Positions 42,274-52,392 of a stretch of 64,000 nt of DNA are shown here, piece after piece. How positions within the stretch are numbered: the first letter of the stretch is position 1; each line of letters opens with the position of its first letter. A model generated the notes under the pieces. That model worked only from the letters and a program-made list of their open reading frames with translations. It was not told where the DNA came from and did not search any database. A program made the translations under genes and the position numbers. Source of the DNA: Pseudoips prasinana (taxonomy: Eukaryota; Arthropoda; Insecta; Lepidoptera; Nolidae); NCBI GenBank assembly GCA_951640165.1, contig OX621265.1, positions 20,783,001 through 20,847,000 on the forward strand, in the 5' to 3' direction.

Positions 42274-42380
42274 GTAGGCAATTACACCGAGAAACACACA
42301 TATTTGTCCTAGGCGGGAATCGAACACACGACCTGCGGCGTGAAAGGCAAGCATTTACCAATCACACCAACCAGCCCGTT
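42274..42380 (-). repeat. SINE-2 head
   Basis: The minus strand shows ACGGGCTGGTTGGTGTGATT (A box area) and GTGTTCGATTCCCGCCTAGG (B box). The body is missing. Confidence 0.65.
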
Positions 42381-42414
42381 TATAACTCATACTTTTAAGT
42401 CTGTCAATCTCATA

Positions 42415-42668
42415 GCTAGATGCTCTCACCGGTCCGAAGGAGATCGGCGAGGTTAAGCAAACAGGCTTGCGGTCAGTCCATAGATGGGTGACCGCCAAAG
42501 TGGTTTAATGTCTGAGCGTCTCCGTGCTTCGGAGGGCTCGTTTAGCTGTCGGTCCCGGTTGTAGTCATTAGACAACAGACGTTAAGCTATGTCAGAGGCC
42601 TTCTAGGCGGCTTGAACAACTCTGACACGAGGGTACAGCCCATACGTTAAGTAAGTGATGACTGTTTT
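42415..42668 (+). repeat. SINE-4, 5S rRNA-derived, sense copy
   Basis: The head reads CTCACCGGTCCGAAGGAGAT, then CGGCGAGGTTAAGCAAACAG and GATGGGTGACCGCC. Compared with insect 5S rRNA (CACCGGT...GATCACCGAAGTTAAGCAAC...GATGGGTGACCGCC) the order and spacing agree across the region that contains the internal promoter (A box GTTAAGCAA, intermediate element GATGGGTGACCG). The body holds CCCGGTTGTAGTCATTAGAC and ends with an inverted GTCAGAGGCC...CTCTGACAC. Five further copies or parts are in the window. Confidence 0.75.
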
Positions 42669-42669
42669 C

Positions 42670-43127
42670 TTGATGCAACAGAAGAACTTCTAGATAAGCT
42701 CGAACTCCTGCAGAACTTATGCATCCGCTTTATTTTCGGCCTAAGGAAGTACGACCACGTGTCGGAGTTCCGGGCTCTATTGAAGTGGTTGCCTGTTCGG
42801 TGGCGTCGGGACTGTCATACCCTTTCTCTACTTTATTCCATTCTTCATAACTCTGTTGCTCCCATCTATCTCGATACTACTCAAAGCGCTCACCGCTTTG
42901 AGTATCTGGTGCCTAGAGGCAAACCTTGTCGCACAGCTATTTCTCTTCTTCTAAGGACTCCTTCTCATACTTCCAGCCGCTATGATGGCTCGTTTACTGT
43001 ACGCGCAGTGCGCCTTTGGAACTCTTTACCACACTTCATACGTGATAGCTCGTCATTAAGTATATTTAAGAACAGAACTAAGAATCACTTCTTATCTCTT
43101 TCATTTATGTATATAATAGATATGTAG
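42670..43127 (+). pseudogene. CR1/jockey-like LINE RT C-terminus
   Basis: An open frame of about 150 codons, entered without its own start: TEELLDKLELLQNLCIRFIF, RKYDHVSEFRALLKWLPVRW, APIYLDTTQSAHRFEYLVPR and SFTVRAVRLWNSLPHFIRDS, ending at TAG 43125-43127. The RYDHVS...WLPVxxRR...VRAVRLWNSLP order is typical of the segment after the RT domain in insect non-LTR elements. The frame is intact but the RT core is missing. It directly abuts SINE-4, so one truncated the other. Confidence 0.75.
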
Positions 43128-43830
43128 GTTTTATGTAGTTTATTCTTTATATATATATATATATTATTAGGTATTGTATGTAAATATTTGTGTGTATTTT
43201 ATCAATATTTTTAATTTAATATTTTGTTGTACAGTGCTTGTACCCATTATAAAATAATTTCACTCTCCTAATGGTTTGCTGGAAGAAAATTCATTAATTA
43301 ATTAAGCTCGCCTGTGTACATGAGTTTTCATTGTAAAATTTAATTTAAATGTATGTTTCTGTGTGCAATAAAGAATAAGTTTGTCAAGGTGTATTCGCCG
43401 ACGTTTCGTCGACTGTACCCCACTTCGTAAAATGCAAAGGTCTACGGACACACAGTAACATGCGCAAACAGACGCGCAAGTGCCTGGTATGTGCGCACGG
43501 AGTGATGCGACCAGTCTTATTTCAGATCGCGAACATATCACAGTCCGAACGGGTTCTAACTAAAATTAAAAAAAAACTTTGCGCATAGACAGTGAATTGA
43601 TGTGATCAACCTTTTTATTAAAAAACTTTTATTGTCGTTGACCTATTAGAAAAGTGGTTTCCAGATATTGTTCCTTTTTTGTTGGAAGAAACTGCACTAA
43701 GAATTTTTTATTCCAGGTGAGTTTATTTTTAAGGGTCTATTACGTGTTTACATTTGTTTTTTTATTTAATAATTTTATTTCTATTTAATCTTTTGCAACA
43801 TAATTGTACAAAGGCGGACTTAATATATAT
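43128..43830. other. Unassigned DNA
   Basis: It contains a (TA)n run at 43149-43166 and otherwise nothing I can support. Short open frames lack motifs. Confidence 0.35.
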
Positions 43831-43834
43831 TCTT

Positions 43835-43994
43835 TCTACTATATAAAAATAAGTCGGGTTTTCCTTCCTGACGCTATAACTCCAGAACGCACGAACCGGT
43901 TTCCACGGTTTTGCATTCGTTGGAAAGGTCTCGGGCTCCGTGAGGTTTATAGCAAATAAAATTTAACGCGGGTAACCCCGCGGGGCACAGCTAG
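43835..43994 (+). mobile_element. Non-autonomous Helitron (subfamily c), complete
   Basis: 160 bp from TCTACTATATAAAAATAAGT to AACCCCGCGGGGCACAGCTA...G, with the terminal hairpin GCGGGTAACCCCGC. Confidence 0.78.
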
Positions 43995-44004
43995 TCTAAT
44001 ATAT

Positions 44005-44246
44005 ATATCTAGGGACAATGTCACACAGATGATCCTAGCCTAAACTAAGCAAAGCTTGTACTATGGGTACCAGGCGACGATATACATACTTATATAGATA
44101 GATAAATACTTATATACATAGAAAACATCCATGTCTCAGAAACAATTATTCGTGCTCATCACACAAACTTGTTGCACTTACCGGGATTCGAACCCAGGAC
44201 CACCAGCTTCGTAGGCTGGAGCACTACCAACTAGGCTACGGTGACT
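44005..44246 (-). repeat. SINE-1, full length
   Basis: The reverse head has TAGCCTAGTTGG and GGTTCGAATCC intact. Confidence 0.82.
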
Positions 44247-44462
44247 GTCTAATTCTCTATCAGTCAACCAAGCCATTGATAAGTTGACTTTGATAATTAA
44301 GGTAGCTATTTTTTTTGGATAAAATCGAGAAAGCAAACAAATGAACTTGCAAACTAGCAAGCGGGTCGCCTGATGGTAAGGTGACCCGGTGGTTATTTTT
44401 TAAATTTCCGTAAGGTTTGGGTTACGTTTGATTTTGTCGTGAGATAAATTCCTTTCACATAT

Positions 44463-44692
44463 TATTTAATAATATCCTGGGACAATATTCACATACGGCC
44501 ATCTGATCCCAAATTAAGCAAAGCTTGTACTATGGAAACCAGACAATTTATATAATACATATACTACTTCTCTTTTGTAAATACATACTTAAATAGATAG
44601 TTACAACCCAATTCGGGACAAACAGACGTGTTTATGCAAAAAAATACCTATCCTAGATGGGAATCGAACCCACGACCTGCATCGTGAAAGGC
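44463..44692 (-). repeat. SINE-2, nearly full
   Basis: TAATATCCTGGGACAATATT to CGAACCCACGACCTGCATCG. The B box is intact in reverse (GGTTCGATTCC); the A box end is truncated. Confidence 0.72.
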
Positions 44693-45330
44693 AATTAAAT
44701 ATTTATTTGATTAGTTTTGGCACCTTCTTATATAGGTATCAATAAAACCTTGGTGGAAAGTCTCGTCTTAAAAAAGCTACTCCCGCACCTAGTATACTTA
44801 TCAATCATTTTATCACGTAATATTAAAATTCAATTCACTTTATTTGTCAAAAATATGGTTACAGATTGATGTAAGTATCAAACAGAATAAAAGTTCTAAC
44901 TTCCAATGTGGTTCATATCAATTTGATTAAATTATGTATCCTAAAACTTAAGTATTTCCAAGAAAACTTAAAAAAAAATAAGAAATTTTGCCCGTAATGC
45001 TAATAAAACTAACTAACTAAAGGCAAACCAATGGACGCTAGATGTAGTTACATATATTTAGTAACATATTAGTATAAAGGCCTCACGATCAGCCCTAAAA
45101 CCTCCAAATACAAAACACACACAAATATGAATTAAATCACTGTAGTTACACAATCAAATTTAGAAAAATGTCATTATTGCAAAAAGTATGCTAGTCAAAA
45201 TAAAATTTAGTACGTAATTATGTTTTTTTTTTTCTAAAGAAAATGTCCGCACTATGGAATTTTTATGCCAAAAAGTATGCTAGTCAAAATAAAAATTAGT
45301 ACGTAGTTATGAATATAAGTTTTTTTTTTT
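44693..45330. other. Unassigned AT-rich DNA with a short direct repeat
   Basis: AAAAAGTATGCTAGTCAAAA...TTAGTACGTA occurs at 45181-45218 and again at 45271-45305. No gene. Confidence 0.45.
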
Positions 45331-45334
45331 TTAA

Positions 45335-45450
45335 CAAAATGACTCACTATGGAATCTAATCTCTGTATCGCGGGATACTTTACACACATATAATAGACGG
45401 ACACAAATTACATCCAGACTATGAACAACTATTTATGGGTCACACAAATT
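45335..45450 (-). repeat. SINE-3 body
   Basis: It matches 27775-27885 (CGCGGGATACTTTACACACA, ATAATAGACGGACACAAATT). Its tRNA head is cut off by the Helitron at 45455. Confidence 0.62.
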
Positions 45451-45454
45451 GTTT

Positions 45455-45761
45455 TATGTACACGCCCTTCGCCCGCGTGTTAATTAGGTATTTTAGTTAT
45501 TTTTTTTCTAAAATAATAGATTTTTTCGAAAATAAACATAGCCTAAGTTACTCCTTATTACATCAGCAACCTGCCAATAAAGTCCCGTAAAAATCGGTCC
45601 AGCCATTGCAGAGATTAGCTGGAACAAAATGACAGACAGACAGATAAAAATTGTAAAAATGTTATTTTGATGCATGTACCGTATATATATTCATATTTAT
45701 GTAGTAAACAACGGTTATTTCAATATTACAAACATACTCCAATTTTATTTATATATATAGA
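45455..45761 (-). mobile_element. Helitron (subfamily d), 3' end worn
   Basis: 5' end TCTATATATATAAATAAAAT at 45761; 3' side CACGCGGGCGAAGGGCGTG without a clear CTAG. It provides the empty site for the mariner-like insertion at 37588-38513. A further 3' end (AGTCGCGGGTAAAAGCTAGT) lies at 45847-45864. Confidence 0.68.
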
Positions 45762-46083
45762 ATTTTTGGAGAAAATCAAAAGATGCTTTTCCACATAAGA
45801 CTAGTATGATTTCAATGTCTGATTTCGACTACATCGCAGAAGAAGTCGCGGGTAAAAGCTAGTAATTTATATATCCTGTATGAAATAACAAGGTGCTTAT
45901 CTACGACAAATAGTAAAGGAAAAATGTAATAATCATATGGGCGCTGCGTATGCGCCGAACAATGGGTACTTGACCGTTCAAGGAGTACTAAAATATGTCA
46001 AAGTACATTTACAAGTACCAACATAACGCGAGGTTTTAAACTCTTAGGTACTTAAGTATCTCGTCATACTTAAGTACTTAAGT

Positions 46084-46400
46084 AGACGGGCCGGTTGGCG
46101 TGGTTGGTAAATAGTTGCCTTTCACGTCGCAGGTCGTGGGTTCGATTCCCACCCAGGACAGATATATTTGTGCATGAACATGTCTGTTTGTCCTGAGTCT
46201 GGGTGTGGTTATCTGTATGAGTATGTATTTAAAAGAAGCCGCTGGATGCGTGTATCACAAGACCGGCCATTGAGGAGGTCCCGGGGGGGGGGGGGGGGGG
46301 GGGTTACAAAAGATTATCTGTTTCCATAGTACAAGCTTTGCTTAGTTTGGGATCAGATGGCCCTATATAGATAATGTCCAAGGATATTTCTTTCTAGGCT
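46084..46400 (+). repeat. SINE-2 with an RTE scrap and G run inside
   Basis: The head GGGCCGGTTGGCGTGGTTGG and the B box GGTTCGATTCC are the best of this family. Between 46238 and 46313 an insert reads GCCGCTGGATGCGTGTATCA...GGCCATTGAGGAGGTCC, a piece of the RTE C-terminus, then 21 G (46283-46303). Confidence 0.7.
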
Positions 46401-46438
46401 GGAAAACACACGCCCAAATATTTTACTTGGGGAGGGTA

Positions 46439-46748
46439 AAGAATACCGGCCAAGTGCAAGTCGGACTCGCGCACGAAGGGTTCCGTAACATAATCTATAA
46501 AAACGAGCAAAAAATTCACGTTTGTTATATGGCTCCCATAAAAAAATGTGAATTTTTAAATATTTATTTTATTTTGTTTTTTGTTGTTTGTTATAGCGGT
46601 AACAGAAATACATCATCTGTGAAAAATTTCAACTATCTAACTATCACCGTTCATGAGATACAGCCTAGTGACAGACGGACAGATAGCCAGTAAAATCTTA
46701 GTAATAGAGTCCCGTTTTACTCTTTGGGTACGGAACCCTAAAAATCGT
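46439..46748 (+). repeat. Dispersed repeat D, type ii
   Basis: ACCGGCCAAGTGCAAGTCGG to GGGTACGGAACCCTAAAAAT. The 41-bp minisatellite starts at its right end. Confidence 0.7.
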
Positions 46749-47108
46749 TACGGCGCTTTACATGTGGGGGAGGAAGGGTGAAAAATCATTACGGTGCGTT
46801 ACATGTGGGGGAGGAAGGGTTAATAATCGTTACGGCGCGTTACATGTGGGGGAGGAAGGGTTAATAATCGTTACGGCGCGCTACATGTGGGGGAGGAAGG
46901 GTCAAAAATTGTTACGGTGCGTTAACTGTGGGGGAGGAAGGGTTAATAATCGTTACTGCGCGTTACATGTGGGGGAGAGAGGGTTAAAAATCGTTACGGT
47001 GCGCTACATGTGGGGGAGGACGGGTTAATAATCTTTACGGCGCGTTACATGTCAGGGAGGAAGGGACAAAAAGCGTTACGGCGCGTTACATGTGGGGGAG
47101 AGAAGGTC
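46740..47108 (+). repeat. 41-bp minisatellite, nine units
   Basis: Unit: TCGTTACGGCGCGTTACATG then TGGGGGAGGAAGGGTTAATA...A. Nine copies fill 369 bp with few substitutions. As 41 is not a multiple of three, all three frames are read in turn, yet an open frame crosses eight or so units. I do not regard that as a gene. Confidence 0.85.
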
Positions 47109-47194
47109 AAACATGTCCAAAAATCGCGTTACGTAATTATTGAACTAGGTCTGCGCGGCATTCTGATGTTTGCATATATTGAGCTGAAAGTAGT

Positions 47195-47312
47195 TTAGCC
47201 TCAAACTAAGCAAAGCTTGTACTATGGGTACCAGGCGACGATATATATACTTATATAGATAGATAAATACTTAAATATATAGAATACATCCATGACTCAG
47301 AAACAAATAACC
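47195..47312 (-). repeat. SINE-1 3' part
   Basis: TAGCCTCAAACTAAGCAAAG to GACTCAGAAACAAATAA; the tRNA head is lacking. Confidence 0.65.
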
Positions 47313-47499
47313 GTTATGTAACTGTACGTTGACAATAATTAAGTACGCATCTATTTTAGGGGGCCTGGAGTGCTAAGATACAGACCTCGGCTTAGTTTAG
47401 ACTCCCGATCTCCCACAAGTTACATATTATGCTCTATAGTTTGACAACACTATTTTTGTTAAAATATATTGTAATTTGTGGAGATAAAAAATATATAAA

Positions 47500-47662
47500 A
47501 ACATTATTGTATTATTGTTACATTTAGCAATAGTATATTAAAATTAAAGAATTGAAAACAACGAGCAGTTGGCTAGCGCAGAAGGCTCTCAACCAGTAGC
47601 TTAATTTAAGTGACTAATACCTGAGGGCACTCTTATGGGGTTCGGGCACAGCTCAGGTGGCC
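47500..47662. repeat. Dispersed repeat H
   Basis: AATTAAAGAATTGAAAACAA, CTCTCAACCAGTAGCTTAAT and CAGCTCAGGTGGCCGCTGAA match the last 150 bp of the window (63850-64000) in the same orientation. Identity unknown. Confidence 0.6.
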
Positions 47663-47829
47663 GCTGAATTAGCTTATTGGAAATGTATAGCGTGATATGT
47701 AGCCGTGTGTACATTAATTTCAATGGGACATTTGTTTATTTCGTTGATTATTCCTCTGCGGCATGTCCGATGGTTATTAATTCAGATATATGCACTCTTG
47801 AGTATTGTCACATTTGAAGAAGATCAGTT

Positions 47830-48080
47830 TAGCTGTAAAGAAGTATTCCTGGTCTGCGCGAATGGTACAACCGGAAGCGGAAGACCTCGTCGAAAATTCT
47901 CGGACGAAATCGGAGACGTTCTCAAGAAAGGCCCGGTCAGAAGTACCCTAAAGCATGTATGAAAAATATAATGACAGTAATCGAGGCAAAAGAGGTGTGC
48001 AAAGATCGTGACAAATGGAAATCCGTTGTCTCTGCTTACCCCTCTAGGAAACTGTCGTGAGTCTATGTATGTATGGTTTA
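47830..48080 (+). pseudogene. RTE-like LINE ORF C-terminus
   Basis: The frame reads KEVFLVCANGTTGSGRPRRK and [18 protein letters not shown], then a stop near 47960 caused by a deletion relative to the 30300 copy; the continuation [20 protein letters not shown] is in another frame. The 3' end is TATGTATGTATGG. About 85% similar by eye to the 30300-30605 copy in reverse. Confidence 0.7.
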
Positions 48081-48271
48081 GCTGTTCAAGGGGGCTACCA
48101 CCTCATTCTCTGGTTATCTTGGTCGTGATCGGCGTTAGAATAGATGAAGGTTAAAAATTACTAAACCATTCGTTCAATCGGCTTCAACGTTTAAAATTGA
48201 TTGCGGACCATTTATGACGTCACATGTGCTCATAGAAACCGATTTAACAAATGAATTAGTCGTTTTTAACC

Positions 48272-48940
48272 ATCATCTTAATGGAACTGAAGGTAGAATT
48301 AGGCGATCCGAAAGTAAAGCTAAATTCAGTCACAGACATAGAATGTGTGACAGAATGCATTGTGCAAACAGCGCTGAAAACGTGGAGAGATAACTGTCCG
48401 GAGAAGACCGCCAAAGCAATGAGAATACCCTTATTTTGCGCTTTTGATTAAGCATTAGGGCGAATACCTACGCATGCCACCCGCAAAAAGTGTCTACGGG
48501 TGGGTATTTTTTTTTGATCGGGACTAGGCCCTCCCTCTTACCCACCACTGCAACTACTGTAAGACAGGATCAACAGTGGCGCACAATGAAATGACACTGA
48601 GCGGTGAGGCTCAGGCATGTCCCGGGGAATCGCTTTAACTGTCTTGGATCCCGCGACGAATTTCATCAGAAAGAAAAGTAGGAGTTAGAAAATGAGTAGT
48701 TCCACAGTACGGGTGGACATGTCGGACTCGCACCGACTAAACCTAACCTGCCGTGTACTGCTTTTCGGCTGATGGGAGAGTCTCGGGAACGCGGGTGTGC
48801 TGCTTCAGTAATGAGGATACCCTGGTGGACACCTGAGCTAATTAAGCTTAAGAAGGAAACGAGAGAGGAAATTTGGTGGCAGCCCCCCAGGAGGAGATTG
48901 ATTGAAACTAGATGAGTTGCATAAGTAAGAGCTTCGTTTA
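48272..48940 (+). pseudogene. Non-LTR element ORF2 linker, split by a second repeat
   Basis: The first piece reads MELKVELGDPKVKLNSVTDI, ECVTECIVQTALKTWRDNCP and EKTAKAMRIP (to 48432). The second piece resumes at 48818 with VMRIPWWTPELIKLKKETRE. This looks like the segment between endonuclease and RT of an insect non-LTR element (WWxxEL...RRxxR). The 385-bp insert 48433-48817 is bounded by AATGAGAATACCCT and AATGAGGATACCCT, a 14-bp duplication with one difference, and carries repeat F in reverse. Confidence 0.62.
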
Positions 48941-49003
48941 AGCATCTCCTACACGGTTGCAAACCAACGTCCCAACGGAGGTCACCCTGGTGGTTGCCAT
49001 CCG

Positions 49004-50328
49004 TCTAGACTGCACAACTGCAGTCTAGATCGATGGAAACCACCAGGTTGAACATCTAGACTGCACAACTGCAGTCTAGATCGATGGAAACCGCCAGGTT
49101 GAACATCTAGACTGCACAACTGCAGTCTAGATCGATGGAAACCACCAGGTTGAACATCTAGACTGCACAACTGCAGTCTAGATCGATGGAAACCACCAGG
49201 TTGAACATCTAGACTGCACAACTGCAGTCTAGATCGATGGAAACCACCAGGTTGAACATCTAGACTGCACAACTGCAGTCTAGATCGATGGAAACCGCCA
49301 GCTTGAACATCTAGACTGCACAACTGCAGTCTAGATCCATGGAAACCACCAGGTTGAACATCTAGACTGCACAACTGCAGTCTAGATCGATGGAAACCGC
49401 CAGCTTGAACATCTAGACTGCACAACTGCAGTCTAGATCGATGGAAACCACCAGGTTGAACATCTAGACTGCACAACTGCAGTCTAGATCGATGGAAACC
49501 ACCAGGTTGAACATCTAGACTGCACAACTGCAGTCTAGATCGATGGAAACCGCCAGCTTGAACATCTAGACTGCACAACTGCAGTCTAGATCGATGGAAA
49601 CCACCAGGTTGAACATCTAGACTGCACAACTGCAGTCTAGATCGATGGAAACCACCAGGTTGAACATCTAGACTGCATAACTGCAGTCTAGATCGATGGA
49701 AACCACCAGGTTGAACATCTAGACTGCACAACTGCAGTCTAGATCAATGGAAACCACCAGGTTGAACATCTAGACTGCACAACTGCAGTCTAGATCGATG
49801 GAAACCACCAGCTTGAACATCTAGACTGCACAACTGCAGTCTAGATCGATGGAAGCCACCAGGTTGAACATCTAGACTGCACAACTGCAGTCTAGATCGA
49901 TGGAAACCACCAGGTTGAACATCTAGACTGCACAACTGCAGTCTAGATCGATGGAAACCACCAGGTTGAACATCTATACTGCACAACTGCAGTCTAGATC
50001 GATGGAAACCACTAGGTTGAACATCTAGACTGCACAACTGCAGTCTAGATCGATGTAAACCACCAGGTCTAACATCTAGACTGCACAACTGCAGTCTAGA
50101 TCGATGGAAACCACCAGGTTGAACATCTAGACTGCACAACTGCAGTCTAGATCGATGGAAACCACCAGGTTGAACATCTAGACTGCACAACTGTAGTCTA
50201 GATCGATGGAAACCACCAGGTTGAGCATCTAGACTGCACAACTGTAGTCTAGATCGATGGAAACCACCAGGTTGAACATCTAGACAGCACAACTGCAGTC
50301 TAGATCGATGGAAACCACCAGGTGTAGA
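49004..50328. repeat. 51-bp hairpin minisatellite, about 26 units
   Basis: Each unit is TCTAGACTGCA-CAAC-TGCAGTCTAGA, an 11-bp perfect stem with a 4-nt loop, followed by a 25-bp spacer TCGATGGAAACCACCAGGTT...GAACA. The array spans 1.3 kb with 1-3 changes per unit. Because 51 is a multiple of three, the minus strand has long open frames of a 17-residue repeat (LCSLDVQPGGFHRSRLQ), broken by one TGA near 49745. I interpret these as a by-product of the satellite, not as a protein gene. At the left edge the spacer occurs in inverted form (CCTGGTGGTTGCCATCCG), making a hairpin with about 29-bp arms. Confidence 0.9.
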
Positions 50329-50539
50329 AAATGCTTTACCCTCAGCGTTACAATGTACTGACAGTAAATACTGCGGGAATGTAATTATAATATGAGCACT
50401 CGAACAATGGGTACTTGAAGTCGTACTAAATTATGCTGAAGTACATTTTTAAGAACCTATATATCGTGAGTCTTTAAACACCTATTAGGTTAAGTTACCT
50501 GTACTGCCGCCACGTGTAAGCAGCTCCGGGAATACAGCG

Positions 50540-51062
50540 ATGAGGCCGAGAGGGGAGTCCTGGTCTTTCGCCGCCAGCAGTCGTTTTTGCGATGCTGGCA
50601 GGCGACTCTACGAAGTGGGACGCCGTGGTCTCCTTCTGTGAGGAAATCGAGGAGGCTGCCGAACAGGATCGGGATCGTGCCGATCCTGCTCGTAAACATG
50701 GGCGGCGGTGATCACTTACCATCAGGTGACCCACTTGCTCGTTTGTCATCATATATATATATATATATATATAAACGAAAGAGGCGTCTGGGCGGCAGCG
50801 GCAGCCGGTAGCCCAATTCCCCCCGGGTCTGTCTGAGAAGTGTCCTCTACTGCTGCCACGTGTAAGCAGCTCCGGTAAGACAGCGATTTGTTTGTGGTGT
50901 AGTCGCTGTGCTAGACTGGGAGGAGTCGGCAGAGCCTTCCCAGGGACGTGACCCCGAACATCTGGGACATGTCGCAAAAAGGGACACCGGAGCAGCATAC
51001 CCGCGTTCCCAGGGCTAACCCATCAGACGCAAAACTTTTTGCAGGTGGCATGGGTAGGACCT
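50540..51062 (+). pseudogene. R1-like LINE ORF2 C-terminus and 3' region
   Basis: One frame reads SDEAERGVLVFRRQQSFL; after a one-base shift it continues AMLAGDSTKWDAVVSFCEEI, EEAAEQDRDRADPARKHGRR and stops at TGA 50710-50712. W(D)AVVSFCEE followed by a basic tail is the C-terminus of R1-clade proteins. The 3' UTR follows with GATCACTTACCATCAGGTGA, a (TA)n run (50752-50773) and a second GC-rich block (TGCTGCCACGTGTAAGCAGC) that repeats the one at 50506. Only the last 60 residues remain. Confidence 0.68.
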
Positions 51063-51070
51063 TGCCTAAT

Positions 51071-51372
51071 AAAAAAACCGGCCAAGTGCGAGTCGAATTA
51101 CACACGAAGGGTTCCGTACCATTATCTATAAAAACGAGCAAAAATTCACGTTTGTTGTATAGGAGCCTTTTAAATATTTATTTTGTTTTGTTTTTTAGTA
51201 TTTGTTGTTATAGCGGCAACAGAAATAAATCATCTGTTAAAATTTCAACTGTCTGACTATCACGGTTCATGAGATACAGCCTGGTGACAGACGGACAGAC
51301 AAACAGATAGCGACAGCAAAGTCTTAGTAATAGGGTCCCGTTTTACCCTTTGGGTACGGGACCCTAAAAAAG
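51071..51372 (+). repeat. Dispersed repeat D, type ii, full
   Basis: AAACCGGCCAAGTGCGAGTC to GGGTACGGGACCCTAAAAAA, with TGTTGTTATAGCGGCAACAG in the middle. Confidence 0.72.
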
Positions 51373-51509
51373 ATAGGTTACGTAGCATATAGGATCAAAT
51401 GATTTGTGTAATAATTATTCCATGATTTATTTATTAAGTAAATTAATTTAAAAGAAAAAGAATAATATCAGTTAAATTAACGACTACTATAAACTAAGAC
51501 GTGTGGTGA

Positions 51510-51800
51510 CGGCATAGAATATTATCATCGCATCTAAACCCGTGGGGGGCGTAGAAATCATCTGAGGGAATACCTACCAGAGAACGGGCTGTTTCTGTGA
51601 ACTATGACCATCAAACTGCGATCGCCAACCCGTCTGCCAAGCGTGGCGATTATGGCATATCTTCCGCTTCTTTGGGTTGGCTTTCGTTCAGCATTGGACG
51701 TAAATTGACTGACATGATGATAACTAAGCTATCGGGCGTCGAAAAATTCCTCCGCATCGCCGGGAGGTAATGTACCCAGAAGGCTGGCCGCATTCCCACG
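51510..51800 (-). repeat. Dispersed repeats A and E in reverse
   Basis: 51510-51722 is repeat A. 51723-51845 is repeat E; on the minus strand it reads GGAATGCGGCCAGCCTTCTG and GCGATGCGGAGGAATTTTTC, matching 62920-63000. E is interrupted in that second place by a LINE. Confidence 0.6.
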
Positions 51801-51924
51801 CCGCGGCACCGTATGGCAATGCTTATTCTTCCACCCAAAAAAGGCCAGCTCTCTGGTTGCGGGAAGTGTCGATCAAACTTGTTTCAGCGAACTTCTAACC
51901 GCCATATTTTTTACCGTCTTGCTT

Positions 51925-52170
51925 GCTTGCTTATCGTATGGGCAGTGGTAACCCTAGTGTCAGAGTTGTTCAAGCCGCCCAGTACGACTGTTGTCTAAAG
52001 ACTACAGCAGGGACCGACAGCTTAACGTGCCCTCCGAAGCATGGAGACGCTCAGAAATTAAACCACTTTGGCGACTACCCATCTATGGACTGACCGCGAG
52101 CCTAGTTGCTTAACGTCGCTGAGCGCTTACGAACCGGTGAGAGCATCTAGCTATTAGCGCCTCACCGTCA
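51925..52170 (-). repeat. SINE-4 (5S rRNA-derived)
   Basis: ATCGTATGGGCAGTGGTAAC to CGAACCGGTGAGAGCATCTA, with a short deletion after CGCCCAGTA. Confidence 0.7.
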
Positions 52171-52352
52171 ATACGGTCTAAAGTCTAAGATTTTGATAAT
52201 TATTTTAATGCATCATTTTCCTTCCGGAGAGAAAACAAATAGTACTGAAGAAACAACGGCCAAAAAAAGAAACTCATGCACACACTCTCTTTTAGAAGAT
52301 TTTTAAATATTTGCTATTTTATTTTTTTCCTACAAACCTTCTCACAAAAACG

Positions 52353-52392
52353 AACACTTAATAGAAAGATAAAAATCTTTCTATTAAGTGTT
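52353..52392. repeat. Perfect hairpin, 18-bp arms
   Basis: AACACTTAATAGAAAGAT and ATCTTTCTATTAAGTGTT around AAAA. The surroundings are AT-rich and unassigned. Confidence 0.75.

Noticed and set aside
42415..42480. A 5S rRNA gene
   Set aside because: Only about 60 bp resemble 5S rRNA, diverged, and fused to a dispersed SINE body.
46762..47198. Cysteine/glycine-rich open frames at 46.8-47.2 kb
   Set aside because: A 41-bp minisatellite read in all three frames gives them; no family resemblance.
48982..49731. A 249-aa minus-strand frame of 17-residue repeats as a structural protein gene
   Set aside because: It is explained by a 51-bp tandem repeat; no signal peptide, promoter or non-repetitive part supports a gene.
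49004..50328. CRISPR array
   Set aside because: Regular 51-bp spacing with palindromic repeats looks similar, but the spacers are constant, the host is a eukaryote and there are no cas genes.
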